From: Streptococcaceae bacterium
GTDB taxonomy: Bacteria; Bacillota; Bacilli; Lactobacillales; Streptococcaceae
Reading direction: 5' to 3'
DNA length: 11,115 bases
Assembly: GCA_009779335.1 (NCBI GenBank)
Contig: WREM01000021.1
Span: forward strand, 1-11,115
The translations under genes and the position numbers were made by a program. This document shows, piece after piece, positions 6,814 through 11,115 of this stretch. Each line of letters begins with the position of its first letter. The stretch's first letter is position 1. A model generated the notes under the pieces. That model was not told the origin of the DNA and made no database searches. It was given only the letters and a program-made list of their open reading frames with translations.

Positions 6814-7620
6814 ATAATCTTTCAGCACCCATTCATTGATAGCATAAGCTACACCTGATTCTGTATTGGGTTTAGTGATGTGTTTGGCAATTTTTTTAAG
6901 TTCATTATTTCCATTTTCCATGGCGACGGGATGTCCGACCACTTGGAGCATAGAACGGTCATTCTCCTCGTCTCCGATAGCCATAACTTCATCCATATCA
7001 AGACAAAGTTTTTCAGCTAAATGCTTAACAGCATTTCCCTTGCTGGCTTTTTTGTTCATAAATTCAAGATAGAAAGGTGTGGATTTGACCATGTTATAAC
7101 TTTCAAAAAATTCAAAGGGAAGATAAGCAATACCGTTTTCGAGAACATCAGGTTCATCGACCATCATGATTTTTGCAATTTCTAATGCAGCGATTTCTTC
7201 AGGTTGACGGAAGAAAAGTGGCATATTGACTAAAGTTGCTTCATGAATAGTATATTTCCCAATGTCACGATTGGAAGTATAAATTCCATCTCGAGTTATG
7301 GCGTGCATGTGAAGCCCGATTTTCTTGGCTTCATTATCGAGGTCAAAGAAATCCATTGCAGTGAGTGATTCCTTGAGGAATTCTTCCCCAGTGGCACGTT
7401 GGACTAAAGCTCCATTGTATGTGATGACATAGTCGCTTTGATTGGTTAATTCAAGCTCCTTAAGAATGTCAATGACACCCATGAGGGGACGTCCTGTTGT
7501 GATGACGATTTTTACATCTGCTTTTTTAGCATCGAGTACAGCTTGCTTGACTTGTGGAGTAATCTGCCGATTGGTATCAAGTAAGGTTCCGTCTAAATCA
7601 ATGGCAACAAGTTTAATCAT
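6808..7620 (-). CDS. Cof-type HAD-IIB phosphatase, YidA-like sugar-phosphatase
   Basis: This is a 270-residue member of the HAD superfamily. Motif I is DLDGTLLD (nucleophile D8, acid/base D10), motif II is ITTGRP (threonine at 41-42), motif III lysine is KGNAV (K194) and motif IV is GDEENDRSM (D217, D221). The C2B-type cap lies between motifs II and III (about residues 80-190), which defines the Cof/YidA group. These enzymes dephosphorylate sugar phosphates and sometimes FMN or other metabolites; the physiological substrate cannot be read from sequence. It lies 23 bases downstream of the HD-domain gene on the same strand and probably shares its transcript. The Shine-Dalgarno is weak (AGAAAG). 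Confidence 0.92.
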   Translation of the reverse strand: MIKLVAIDLDGTLLDTNRQITPQVKQAVLDAKKADVKIVITTGRPLMGVIDILKELELTNQSDYVITYNGALVQRATGEEFLKESLTAMDFFDLDNEAKKIGLHMHAITRDGIYTSNRDIGKYTIHEATLVNMPLFFRQPEEIAALEIAKIMMVDEPDVLENGIAYLPFEFFESYNMVKSTPFYLEFMNKKASKGNAVKHLAEKLCLDMDEVMAIGDEENDRSMLQVVGHPVAMENGNNELKKIAKHITKPNTESGVAYAINEWVLKDYK

Positions 7621-7643
7621 GATATTTTTCTTTCTAGATAAAT

Positions 7644-8924
7644 TTAAAAGGGAGTAAATTCGTCATTTTTGATGTATTTTCTGAACTCATCGTTTTCTAG
7701 CATAGGTTTAGGGAAATAGAAACGACTATTTCCATGATTGGTTCCTGCTAGAGAGGCAACGATAGTGGAAAGCTTGGAAAGCTCTGTAAGACTCAAATCT
7801 TTTTGGATGATTTCGATTTGTGTGCGTGGCGATTTTGAGCTTGGGCGATAGAAATCATAAGGCAAATCAAAACTATTATTGATGGCTGTATAATAGTCAA
7901 TATCATAGCCTGCATCAGAGATGAGTTGCTCTAAGAAACGTAATTGCCCCTTATCGTTAGGATCAAACTTGATGGATTTTGGAAGGCGACGAGAGAGATA
8001 AGAAGAAGCCAAATCTGATAAAATAGGGTCATTGTGATTTGTCCAAGCTTGGAAGTAGGTGTTCATTACACCATCATCTAAAGCTAAATAGTCAGTGAGG
8101 TTGAAGTTTCCTTCAAAAAAAGGAAGTAGACGAGGGCTTGAAAGATAGAAATATTCAGAGTTCTCTGCAAATAATACTTTGGCACGTTTGAGCAGGTTTT
8201 GTAATAAAACCTCAGTTCCACGAGAAGCAGGGTGGAAATAAACTTGCTGATACATTTGGTAACGAGAAAGGACATAATCCTCAACAGCGTGCATAGATTT
8301 GAAATTAAATCCAATTCCATGAGGCAGAGGAGTGATGGAATGTAAAATACGAGTCAAGTCGAATTGTCCGTAGCCCGCTCCTGTATAATAGGCGTCACGC
8401 AGAAGATAGTCCATACGATCCGCATCAATCTGACTGGAGATGAGTTGAACAACCTGAGGATTAGAATATTCATGAGTGATAACAGAAGCCACTTTTTCTG
8501 GGAAATCAGGAGATACTTTACGTAAGACAGCATTGATTTCAGTTTCAGGGCTGGTGATAATGGCAACAGTTACAGCTTCATGATCAGTATCGAATAAGTG
8601 TTCAAAAGAATGAGAATAGGCACCGTGTCCTACATCATGCAAGAGAGCAGCACATTGAGTAACTAGATTTTCATTAGGATTCCAAGTTTTTGTATAACGT
8701 GCTGAGAAATTATCTGTGATAATCTTTGCAATGTTATAGACACCTAAACAATGTGTGAAACGGCTATGTTCAGCACCATGAAAAACAAAAGAAGAAGTCC
8801 CCAGTTGTTTAATGCGACGCAAACGTTGAAATTCTTTGGTATTAATGAGATCATAAATGGTTTTGTCTTCAATATGAATGTAGTTGTGTACAGGGTCACG
8901 AAAGACCTTATCAATGATAGGCAT
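7644..8924 (-). CDS. HD-domain phosphohydrolase, YwfO/EF1143-like dNTP triphosphohydrolase family
   Basis: This is a 426-residue cytoplasmic protein. The N-terminal HD domain has metal ligands at H53 or H58 (EHSRFTH), the HD pair in ALLHDVGHG (H96, D97) and the aspartate of SSQIDADRMDYLLRDA (D167). That last segment is the signature shared with SAMHD1-like and dGTPase enzymes. The start MPIIDKVFRDPVHNYIHI is typical of the Bacillus YwfO/Enterococcus EF1143 group, which cleaves dNTPs to nucleoside and triphosphate and so trims dNTP pools. Activity is known for the family but not shown here. The ribosome site AAGGAG is clear on the minus strand. Its promoter lies in the compact divergent region shared with ywiB. 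Confidence 0.92.
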   Translation of the reverse strand: MPIIDKVFRDPVHNYIHIEDKTIYDLINTKEFQRLRRIKQLGTSSFVFHGAEHSRFTHCLGVYNIAKIITDNFSARYTKTWNPNENLVTQCAALLHDVGHGAYSHSFEHLFDTDHEAVTVAIITSPETEINAVLRKVSPDFPEKVASVITHEYSNPQVVQLISSQIDADRMDYLLRDAYYTGAGYGQFDLTRILHSITPLPHGIGFNFKSMHAVEDYVLSRYQMYQQVYFHPASRGTEVLLQNLLKRAKVLFAENSEYFYLSSPRLLPFFEGNFNLTDYLALDDGVMNTYFQAWTNHNDPILSDLASSYLSRRLPKSIKFDPNDKGQLRFLEQLISDAGYDIDYYTAINNSFDLPYDFYRPSSKSPRTQIEIIQKDLSLTELSKLSTIVASLAGTNHGNSRFYFPKPMLENDEFRKYIKNDEFTPF

Positions 8925-8950
8925 AAAAGCTCCTTTATCTATATGCTTAC

Positions 8951-8979
8951 ATTATACTATAAATAACAGTGATTTACTA
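8951..8979 (-). promoter_or_regulatory. Candidate promoter of the HD-domain/HAD pair
   Basis: A perfect -10 TATAAT (8956-8951) lies 17 bp from TAGTAA (8979-8974), which is a poor -35. That hexamer is the same DNA used, on the other strand, as the -35 of the ywiB promoter. Confidence 0.5.
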
Positions 8980-8996
8980 TGGCCCAACTGTTATTT
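8961..8996. repeat. 10-bp inverted repeat in a divergent promoter, candidate operator
   Basis: AAATAACAGT (8961-8970) and ACTGTTATTT (8987-8996) are perfect inverted copies with a 16-bp spacer. Each arm sits directly upstream of one of the two divergent -10 elements, and the spacer carries the shared -35 hexamer. The arm centres are 26 bp apart. This layout suits a regulator controlling both promoters, or a hairpin. Confidence 0.65.
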
Positions 8997-9002
8997 TATG
9001 AT
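8974..9002 (+). promoter_or_regulatory. Candidate promoter of ywiB-DUF998 operon
   Basis: TTACTA (8974-8979), 17 bp, TATGAT (8997-9002); TAGAAT at 9002-9007 is an overlapping second -10 candidate. Either gives a transcript starting at about 9009-9014, at or just before the ATG of ywiB (9014). There is no room for a normal Shine-Dalgarno. Confidence 0.5.
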
Positions 9003-9013
9003 AGAATGAATGT

Positions 9014-9397
9014 ATGCAAATTACTGTTAGAAATAGAATAGTCATCAACGGAGAAGAAGAGCGGATTAAAGAAGTTTTTTTAGCTGAATATAAGGTACAG
9101 TCAGGAAAAACGCATCTGGCTTATGTCAATGCTGACGATGAAAAAGTCATGATAAAATTTGATGAAAATGAATTATCGATGACCCGTTACACGAAAACTC
9201 CTATTATTATGAAATTTCACAAAGCTCAAACAACCTTTGCTCAGTATGAGGGACTAGGAAAGTTAGAGATAGAAACAAGAGAATTTAAGATAAATAAAAC
9301 ACTTCAAAATATCAAACTCTATTATCTTTTATCACAAAACGGGACCATCATCGGACATTATCATTTAAGAATAGACTGGAAAGAAATTAATGAATGA
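9014..9397 (+). CDS. ywiB: YwiB/DUF1934 family beta-barrel protein
   Basis: This is a 127-residue soluble protein with no membrane segment. The start MQITVRNRIVINGEEE, the repeated strand pattern and the closing NGTIIGHYHLRI are characteristic of the DUF1934 (YwiB) family, small lipocalin/calycin-like beta-barrels of unknown function. They are widespread in Firmicutes and often sit near HD-domain, HAD or rpoE genes, as here. No Shine-Dalgarno precedes the ATG, and the promoter -10 lies only 7-12 bases upstream, suggesting leaderless or near-leaderless translation. It overlaps the next gene by 8 bases. Confidence 0.85.
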   Translation: MQITVRNRIVINGEEERIKEVFLAEYKVQSGKTHLAYVNADDEKVMIKFDENELSMTRYTKTPIIMKFHKAQTTFAQYEGLGKLEIETREFKINKTLQNIKLYYLLSQNGTIIGHYHLRIDWKEINE

Positions 9398-10559
9398 AGA
9401 AACAAAAGTCATCAAACTCTCATCTGAGCTTTATGACAAGCTAGACTTATCAGAGAATAATGAAGTGGAAGTTGTTGAACATTCCAATCATTCTTTTATT
9501 TTGCGTTCTTTAAGCAATCCTGCACAAGATAATGCTACTCGTTGGTTTTGGATACCTACAGTAATTTCTATGCTCATATTTCTTGGATATGCGTTGATTA
9601 CCCATGTTCACTCTATCCATCTGACAGGGTCTTCTTCAATCGCTACAGCAGTACTCATTGTCGCAAATGCTATCTCTGCCATTACCTTTATTGTTGCTTA
9701 TATCAAAAAACGAAAAGATCTTTATAATGTCATGACTTCAAGAAGTTATTGGCGTGGCTTCATCACTGTCGTTCTTTCAGTCATCATCATTTCAAGTTTA
9801 TCCTTGGTGGCACTCTTTTGGTTCATTAGTCAAATTTTCTATGGTGTAATTTTTGATATTTTCACAGCAACAGTTATATTCACGGTCTTTTCAGCTATAC
9901 TGAATTATTTCATGATTTTTATTGTAGATACTTTTTCTATTAAGGTCATGCTTAATATGCTCATATTGGTTTCTACAGGAGGGGTCATATCAAGTATGGC
10001 GACCAGTGGGAATCCTTACTGGTGGCAACGTAATTTTTCTCTACTAGGAACTGAAACCTCTAAAAGTAACTGGCAATTTAATTTGACATTGGTAGTTTCT
10101 GCAGGATTGATGATTGCACTTTTTGATTATTTGTTTGTGTCTATTCGAGAAAGATATGGCTTGCTTCCTCGTCATATCATCCTGCAAACCTTACTTACAC
10201 TGGGTGCAATTTGTATCGCCCTTGTCGGACTTATCCCTGATAATGGAGATGGACTCATGCACGTTGTTCATTTTACCTTGGCTCAGATGATTGTCTTTTT
10301 CTTGGGTATTTCTATACTCAGTGTGCATTGGTTATTGCCCAATTTGAGTAAAGAATTTCATTCTATTTCCTATGCCATTATCGGGGTACTAGTGGTATCT
10401 TATCTGCTCTGGCATCCCGTGCATTATCTTACATTGACAGGTTTTGAAATTTTGTCTTTCAGTCTGGGATTTGCATGGATCATGCTTCTCATCAGCAATC
10501 TCTCTAACCTGCTTTTTGGAGAACGAAAGATATATAAAGTAGAGAAGATTAAAGAATAA
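9390..10559 (+). CDS. DUF998 multi-pass membrane protein with AbrB-like N-terminal segment
   Basis: This is a 389-residue protein in two parts. Residues 1-40 (VIKLSSELYDKLDLSENNEV and the following VEVVEHSNHSFILR) look like a SpoVT/AbrB-type swapped-hairpin segment, normally a DNA-binding or dimerisation module. Residues about 50-375 contain roughly ten hydrophobic helices of the DUF998 type (PF06197), including the conserved GLIPDNGDGLMHVVHF (about 280-295) and a short basic C-terminal tail. The role of DUF998 proteins is unknown; the soluble N-terminus may sense or bind something, or may be a degenerate AbrB fold used for oligomerisation. The start codon lies within the end of ywiB (8-base overlap), so the two are coupled. 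No terminator follows directly; read-through would be stopped by the terminator of the small RNA downstream (10687-10711). Confidence 0.82.
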   Translation: MNEETKVIKLSSELYDKLDLSENNEVEVVEHSNHSFILRSLSNPAQDNATRWFWIPTVISMLIFLGYALITHVHSIHLTGSSSIATAVLIVANAISAITFIVAYIKKRKDLYNVMTSRSYWRGFITVVLSVIIISSLSLVALFWFISQIFYGVIFDIFTATVIFTVFSAILNYFMIFIVDTFSIKVMLNMLILVSTGGVISSMATSGNPYWWQRNFSLLGTETSKSNWQFNLTLVVSAGLMIALFDYLFVSIRERYGLLPRHIILQTLLTLGAICIALVGLIPDNGDGLMHVVHFTLAQMIVFFLGISILSVHWLLPNLSKEFHSISYAIIGVLVVSYLLWHPVHYLTLTGFEILSFSLGFAWIMLLISNLSNLLFGERKIYKVEKIKE

Positions 10560-10584
10560 GAATGAAATAAATATTGACAGTTGT

Positions 10585-10613
10585 TTGAGTAAAATATTAA
10601 TTTGTGCTATATT
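10585..10613 (+). promoter_or_regulatory. Promoter of the small antisense RNA
   Basis: TTGAGT (10585-10590), 17 bp, TATATT (10608-10613), with TGC before the -10 (extended -10). The start of transcription is predicted at about 10620. A consensus TTGACA at 10574-10579 with TATTAA 15 bp on is a possible second, weaker start. Confidence 0.7.
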
Positions 10614-10630
10614 AATTTTATAGGAGATAG

Positions 10631-10660
10631 ATGCAAAAAACTAGGTGGGCTAACACCTAG
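10631..10660 (+). CDS. Possible 9-codon peptide ORF inside the small RNA
   Basis: ATG at 10631 is preceded by AGGAG (10622-10626) at 4-base spacing and encodes MQKTRWANT, ending at TAG 10658-10660 within the hairpin arm. The Shine-Dalgarno is perfect, but it starts only 2 nt from the predicted 5' end. The ORF may be a chance product of sequence shared with the opposing leader (AGGAGATAG occurs in both). Confidence 0.3.
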   Translation: MQKTRWANT

Positions 10661-10661
10661 T
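10635..10661 (-). terminator. Intrinsic terminator of the putative toxin mRNA
   Basis: On the minus strand ACTAGGTG, loop TTAGCC, CACCTAGT is followed by TTTTTT (10640-10635) and GC. It lies inside the antisense RNA gene, so the two transcripts overlap by about 75 nt at their 3' sides. Confidence 0.65.
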
Positions 10662-10686
10662 GTGTCTAATATCTCTGCAATGGTTC

Positions 10687-10711
10687 GAACTAGCTTAGGC
10701 TAGTTCTTTTT
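10687..10711 (+). terminator. Intrinsic terminator of the small RNA
   Basis: GAACTAGC, loop TTAG, GCTAGTTC then TTTTT. The stem is a perfect 8 bp. It overlaps the stop codon of the minus-strand 30-codon ORF. Confidence 0.85.
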
Positions 10712-10792
10712 GATACTTAAGGCATTCTTTATAATTTCAACTAAAGTTGAAATTATCTTTAGAATAGCTAGAATGAAATCTAGTAAATCCAT
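10700..10792 (-). CDS. Putative type I toxin: 30-residue hydrophobic/amphipathic peptide
   Basis: The ORF runs from ATG at 10792 to TAG at 10702-10700. The peptide begins MDLLDFILAILK and ends IIKNALSIKKN: one long Ile/Leu-rich helix with acidic residues near the start and lysines at the end, the general make-up of small membrane-acting type I toxins and also of phenol-soluble-modulin-like peptides. I recognise no specific family (not Fst-like). Its Shine-Dalgarno AAAGG (10800-10796) is only 3 bases from the ATG, which is tight. It is locked in a hairpin CCTTTC/GAAAGG (10815-10796) and overlaps the stop codon of a 9-codon leader ORF. The coding sequence also contains a perfect 11-bp stem (ATAATTTCAAC at 10731-10741 with its mirror at 10746-10756). 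An in-frame ATG at 10846 would give 48 residues but has no ribosome site. Function is inferred from architecture. Confidence 0.6.
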   Translation of the reverse strand: MDLLDFILAILKIISTLVEIIKNALSIKKN

Positions 10793-10795
10793 AAG

Positions 10796-10815
10796 CCTTT
10801 CACATTGCAGAAAGG
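10796..10815 (-). promoter_or_regulatory. Shine-Dalgarno-sequestering hairpin of the putative toxin
   Basis: On the minus strand CCTTTC (10815-10810), loop TGCAATGT, GAAAGG (10801-10796). The right arm is the toxin Shine-Dalgarno; the left arm is inside the leader ORF, so ribosomes on the leader would open the hairpin. Confidence 0.6.
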
Positions 10816-10829
10816 GAGCATACCACCAT
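10800..10829 (-). CDS. 9-codon leader ORF coupled to the putative toxin
   Basis: ATG at 10829 with AGGAG (10841-10837) at 7-base spacing encodes MVVCSLSAM and stops at TGA 10802-10800. The stop overlaps the toxin Shine-Dalgarno (TGAAAGG). Its Shine-Dalgarno is better placed than that of the toxin ORF, so it may act like mok in hok/mok/sok: leader translation delivers terminating ribosomes to the toxin start. The peptide itself is probably irrelevant. Confidence 0.45.
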   Translation of the reverse strand: MVVCSLSAM

Positions 10830-10841
10830 CGCCTATCTCCT

Positions 10842-11013
10842 CTCATACCTAGAATTGTCAGGAGTGGGTCGCAGATAATACTTAAACACAGAGGAATTTT
10901 ATTCCCTCATATCTGTTAGTACCTCCGCTTTGCTACGTTATCCATTCTCGCTACATCGCTAAAGCGATAAGTCAAGTGGCTCGTAAAAAAATTCAAAAGT
11001 AACAAAATAAATC
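10842..11013. other. Structured non-coding stretch, probable 5' region of the toxin transcript
   Basis: I see no gene here. CAGATA (10872-10877) and TATCTG (10910-10915) bracket an inner hairpin GGAAT/ATTCC (10893-10905). TATTAT on the minus strand (10880-10875) is a possible -10 for the toxin mRNA, but no -35 fits. TTGACT on the minus strand (10974-10969) is a good -35 hexamer without a good -10 at 16-18 bp. Positions 10922-10985 are visibly richer in G+C than their surroundings and contain the palindrome ATCGCTAAAGCGAT (10955-10968) and repeated CGCT words. Confidence 0.4.
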
Positions 11014-11055
11014 AAAAAATAGTGGAAATTTGTTCTCGGCTTTTTCTATTTTTTT
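11014..11055. terminator. AT-rich hairpin, possible bidirectional terminator
   Basis: AAAAAATAG (11014-11022) mirrors CTATTTTTT (11046-11054), with T-runs on both strands. The stem is almost all A/T and the loop is long, so efficiency is doubtful. It may close a gene entering from the right edge. Confidence 0.3.
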
Positions 11056-11115
11056 ATTCCTCTATTCATTGGGTAAGAGAGACCTTCTGAAAAATTTAGA
11101 CACTTACCAGAGAAC
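11056..11115. other. Unassigned right edge
   Basis: No ORF or RNA gene is recognised. GGTAAG (11092 region excluded; first copy near 11071) and CTTACC near the edge form a 6-bp inverted repeat that could be the start of a structure continuing beyond the window. Confidence 0.2.

Larger units (their letters stand above)
10620..10711 (+). ncRNA. Putative antitoxin small RNA, antisense to the 3' end of the peptide mRNA
   Basis: A transcript of about 92 nt is bounded by the extended -10 promoter and an intrinsic terminator. Predicted elements are: GAGATA (10624-10629) pairing with TATCTC (10670-10675) around an 8-bp hairpin ACTAGGTG/CACCTAGT (10640-10661) with loop GGCTAA; a single-stranded stretch CTGCAATGGTTC; and the terminator hairpin (10687-10706) with loop TTAG. 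The loops hold CUAA and UUAG, both of the YUNR U-turn type that starts pairing in known antisense RNAs, and they are complementary to each other. The RNA is antisense to the last three sense codons, the stop codon and the 3' untranslated part of the minus-strand 30-codon ORF. A 9-codon ORF with a Shine-Dalgarno is also present at its 5' end (listed separately), so a coding role is an alternative. Expression is inferred, not shown. Confidence 0.6.
10674..10811. repeat. Inner member of nested inverted repeats (9 bp)
   Basis: TCTGCAATG (10674-10682) is mirrored by CATTGCAGA (10803-10811). In the minus-strand mRNA this lets the 3' untranslated region pair with the leader/Shine-Dalgarno hairpin loop. 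An outer 9-bp pair, AGGAGATAG (10622-10630) and CTATCTCCT (10833-10841), lies outside it in the same nested order. Confidence 0.6.

Noticed and set aside
10574..10600. Promoter TTGACA-N15-TATTAA
   Set aside because: The 15-bp spacing is too short to be favoured; the downstream TTGAGT-N17-TGC-TATATT arrangement fits better. Kept only as a possible secondary start.
10820..10845. Fluoride-riboswitch-like string (AGGCGATGGTG) on the minus strand
   Set aside because: The rest of the crcB-motif core (the conserved CCGC and GCTGATG segments) is absent and no fluoride transporter follows; the string is explained by the leader Shine-Dalgarno and start codon.
10700..10846. 48-residue version of the toxin starting at ATG 10846
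   Set aside because: There is no Shine-Dalgarno before it, it would add an arginine/tryptophan-rich head, and it overlaps a better supported leader ORF in another frame. Not fully excluded, since some sprG-type genes use two starts.
10710..10919. 69-codon plus-strand ORF across the end region
   Set aside because: It is antisense to the 30-codon peptide ORF and its structured leader, has no ribosome site, and its product is low-complexity; the hairpins and opposing signals explain the sequence better.
11033..11115. GTTCTC ... GAGAAC as insertion-sequence ends
   Set aside because: The match is only 6 bp, no transposase or target duplication is visible, and the right copy touches the window edge.
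1..11115. CRISPR arrays, tRNA and rRNA genes
   Set aside because: No regularly spaced repeats, no cloverleaf with a T-arm and acceptor pairing, and no rRNA-like stretch were seen on either strand.

Overview
The window looks like chromosomal DNA of a low-GC Gram-positive bacterium of the Lactobacillales, most likely a Lactococcus. The grounds are the gpsA-galU pair, promoters of the TGnTATAAT extended type, and a prenyl-synthase/Gx-transporter/NusG-II cluster that fits a menaquinone-using lactic acid bacterium better than most streptococci. Genus is an inference; no rRNA or other marker is present.

Layout. Positions 1-1362 (minus strand) hold three overlapping genes resembling the eetA-eetB-dmkB part of the flavin-based extracellular electron transfer locus: a NusG domain II protein, a Gx-transporter-like membrane protein and a polyprenyl diphosphate synthase cut by the window edge. 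Positions 1435-3375 (minus) hold gpsA and galU, ending in a hairpin that contains the galU stop codon. Positions 3523-4871 (plus) hold an ATPase/permease ABC pair of unknown substrate. Positions 4985-6133 hold nagA with a NagR/DasR-like palindrome just upstream of its promoter. A TMEM175-type channel gene follows and converges, through a perfect 28-nt palindromic terminator, on a minus-strand pair (HD-domain dNTPase-like protein, then a Cof-type HAD phosphatase). A compact divergent promoter with a 10-bp inverted repeat separates that pair from ywiB (DUF1934) and a DUF998 membrane protein with an AbrB-like N-terminus.

The last 556 bases contain no long gene but are the most interesting part. 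On the minus strand lies a 30-codon ORF for a hydrophobic/amphipathic peptide with a basic tail. It is preceded by a 9-codon leader ORF whose stop codon overlaps the peptide gene's Shine-Dalgarno sequence, and that Shine-Dalgarno sits in a hairpin. On the plus strand a good promoter drives a short RNA of about 92 nt that ends in an intrinsic terminator and is antisense to the 3' end of the peptide mRNA. The peptide mRNA in turn terminates inside the antisense RNA gene. Nested inverted repeats link the 5' leader and the 3' end of the peptide mRNA. Together this reads as an unannotated type I toxin-antitoxin module with hok/mok-like leader coupling and fold-back features. The function is inferred from architecture alone.

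The other genes are ordinary housekeeping: glycerol-3-phosphate and UDP-glucose synthesis for envelope polymers, amino-sugar catabolism, nucleotide-pool control and sugar-phosphate dephosphorylation.
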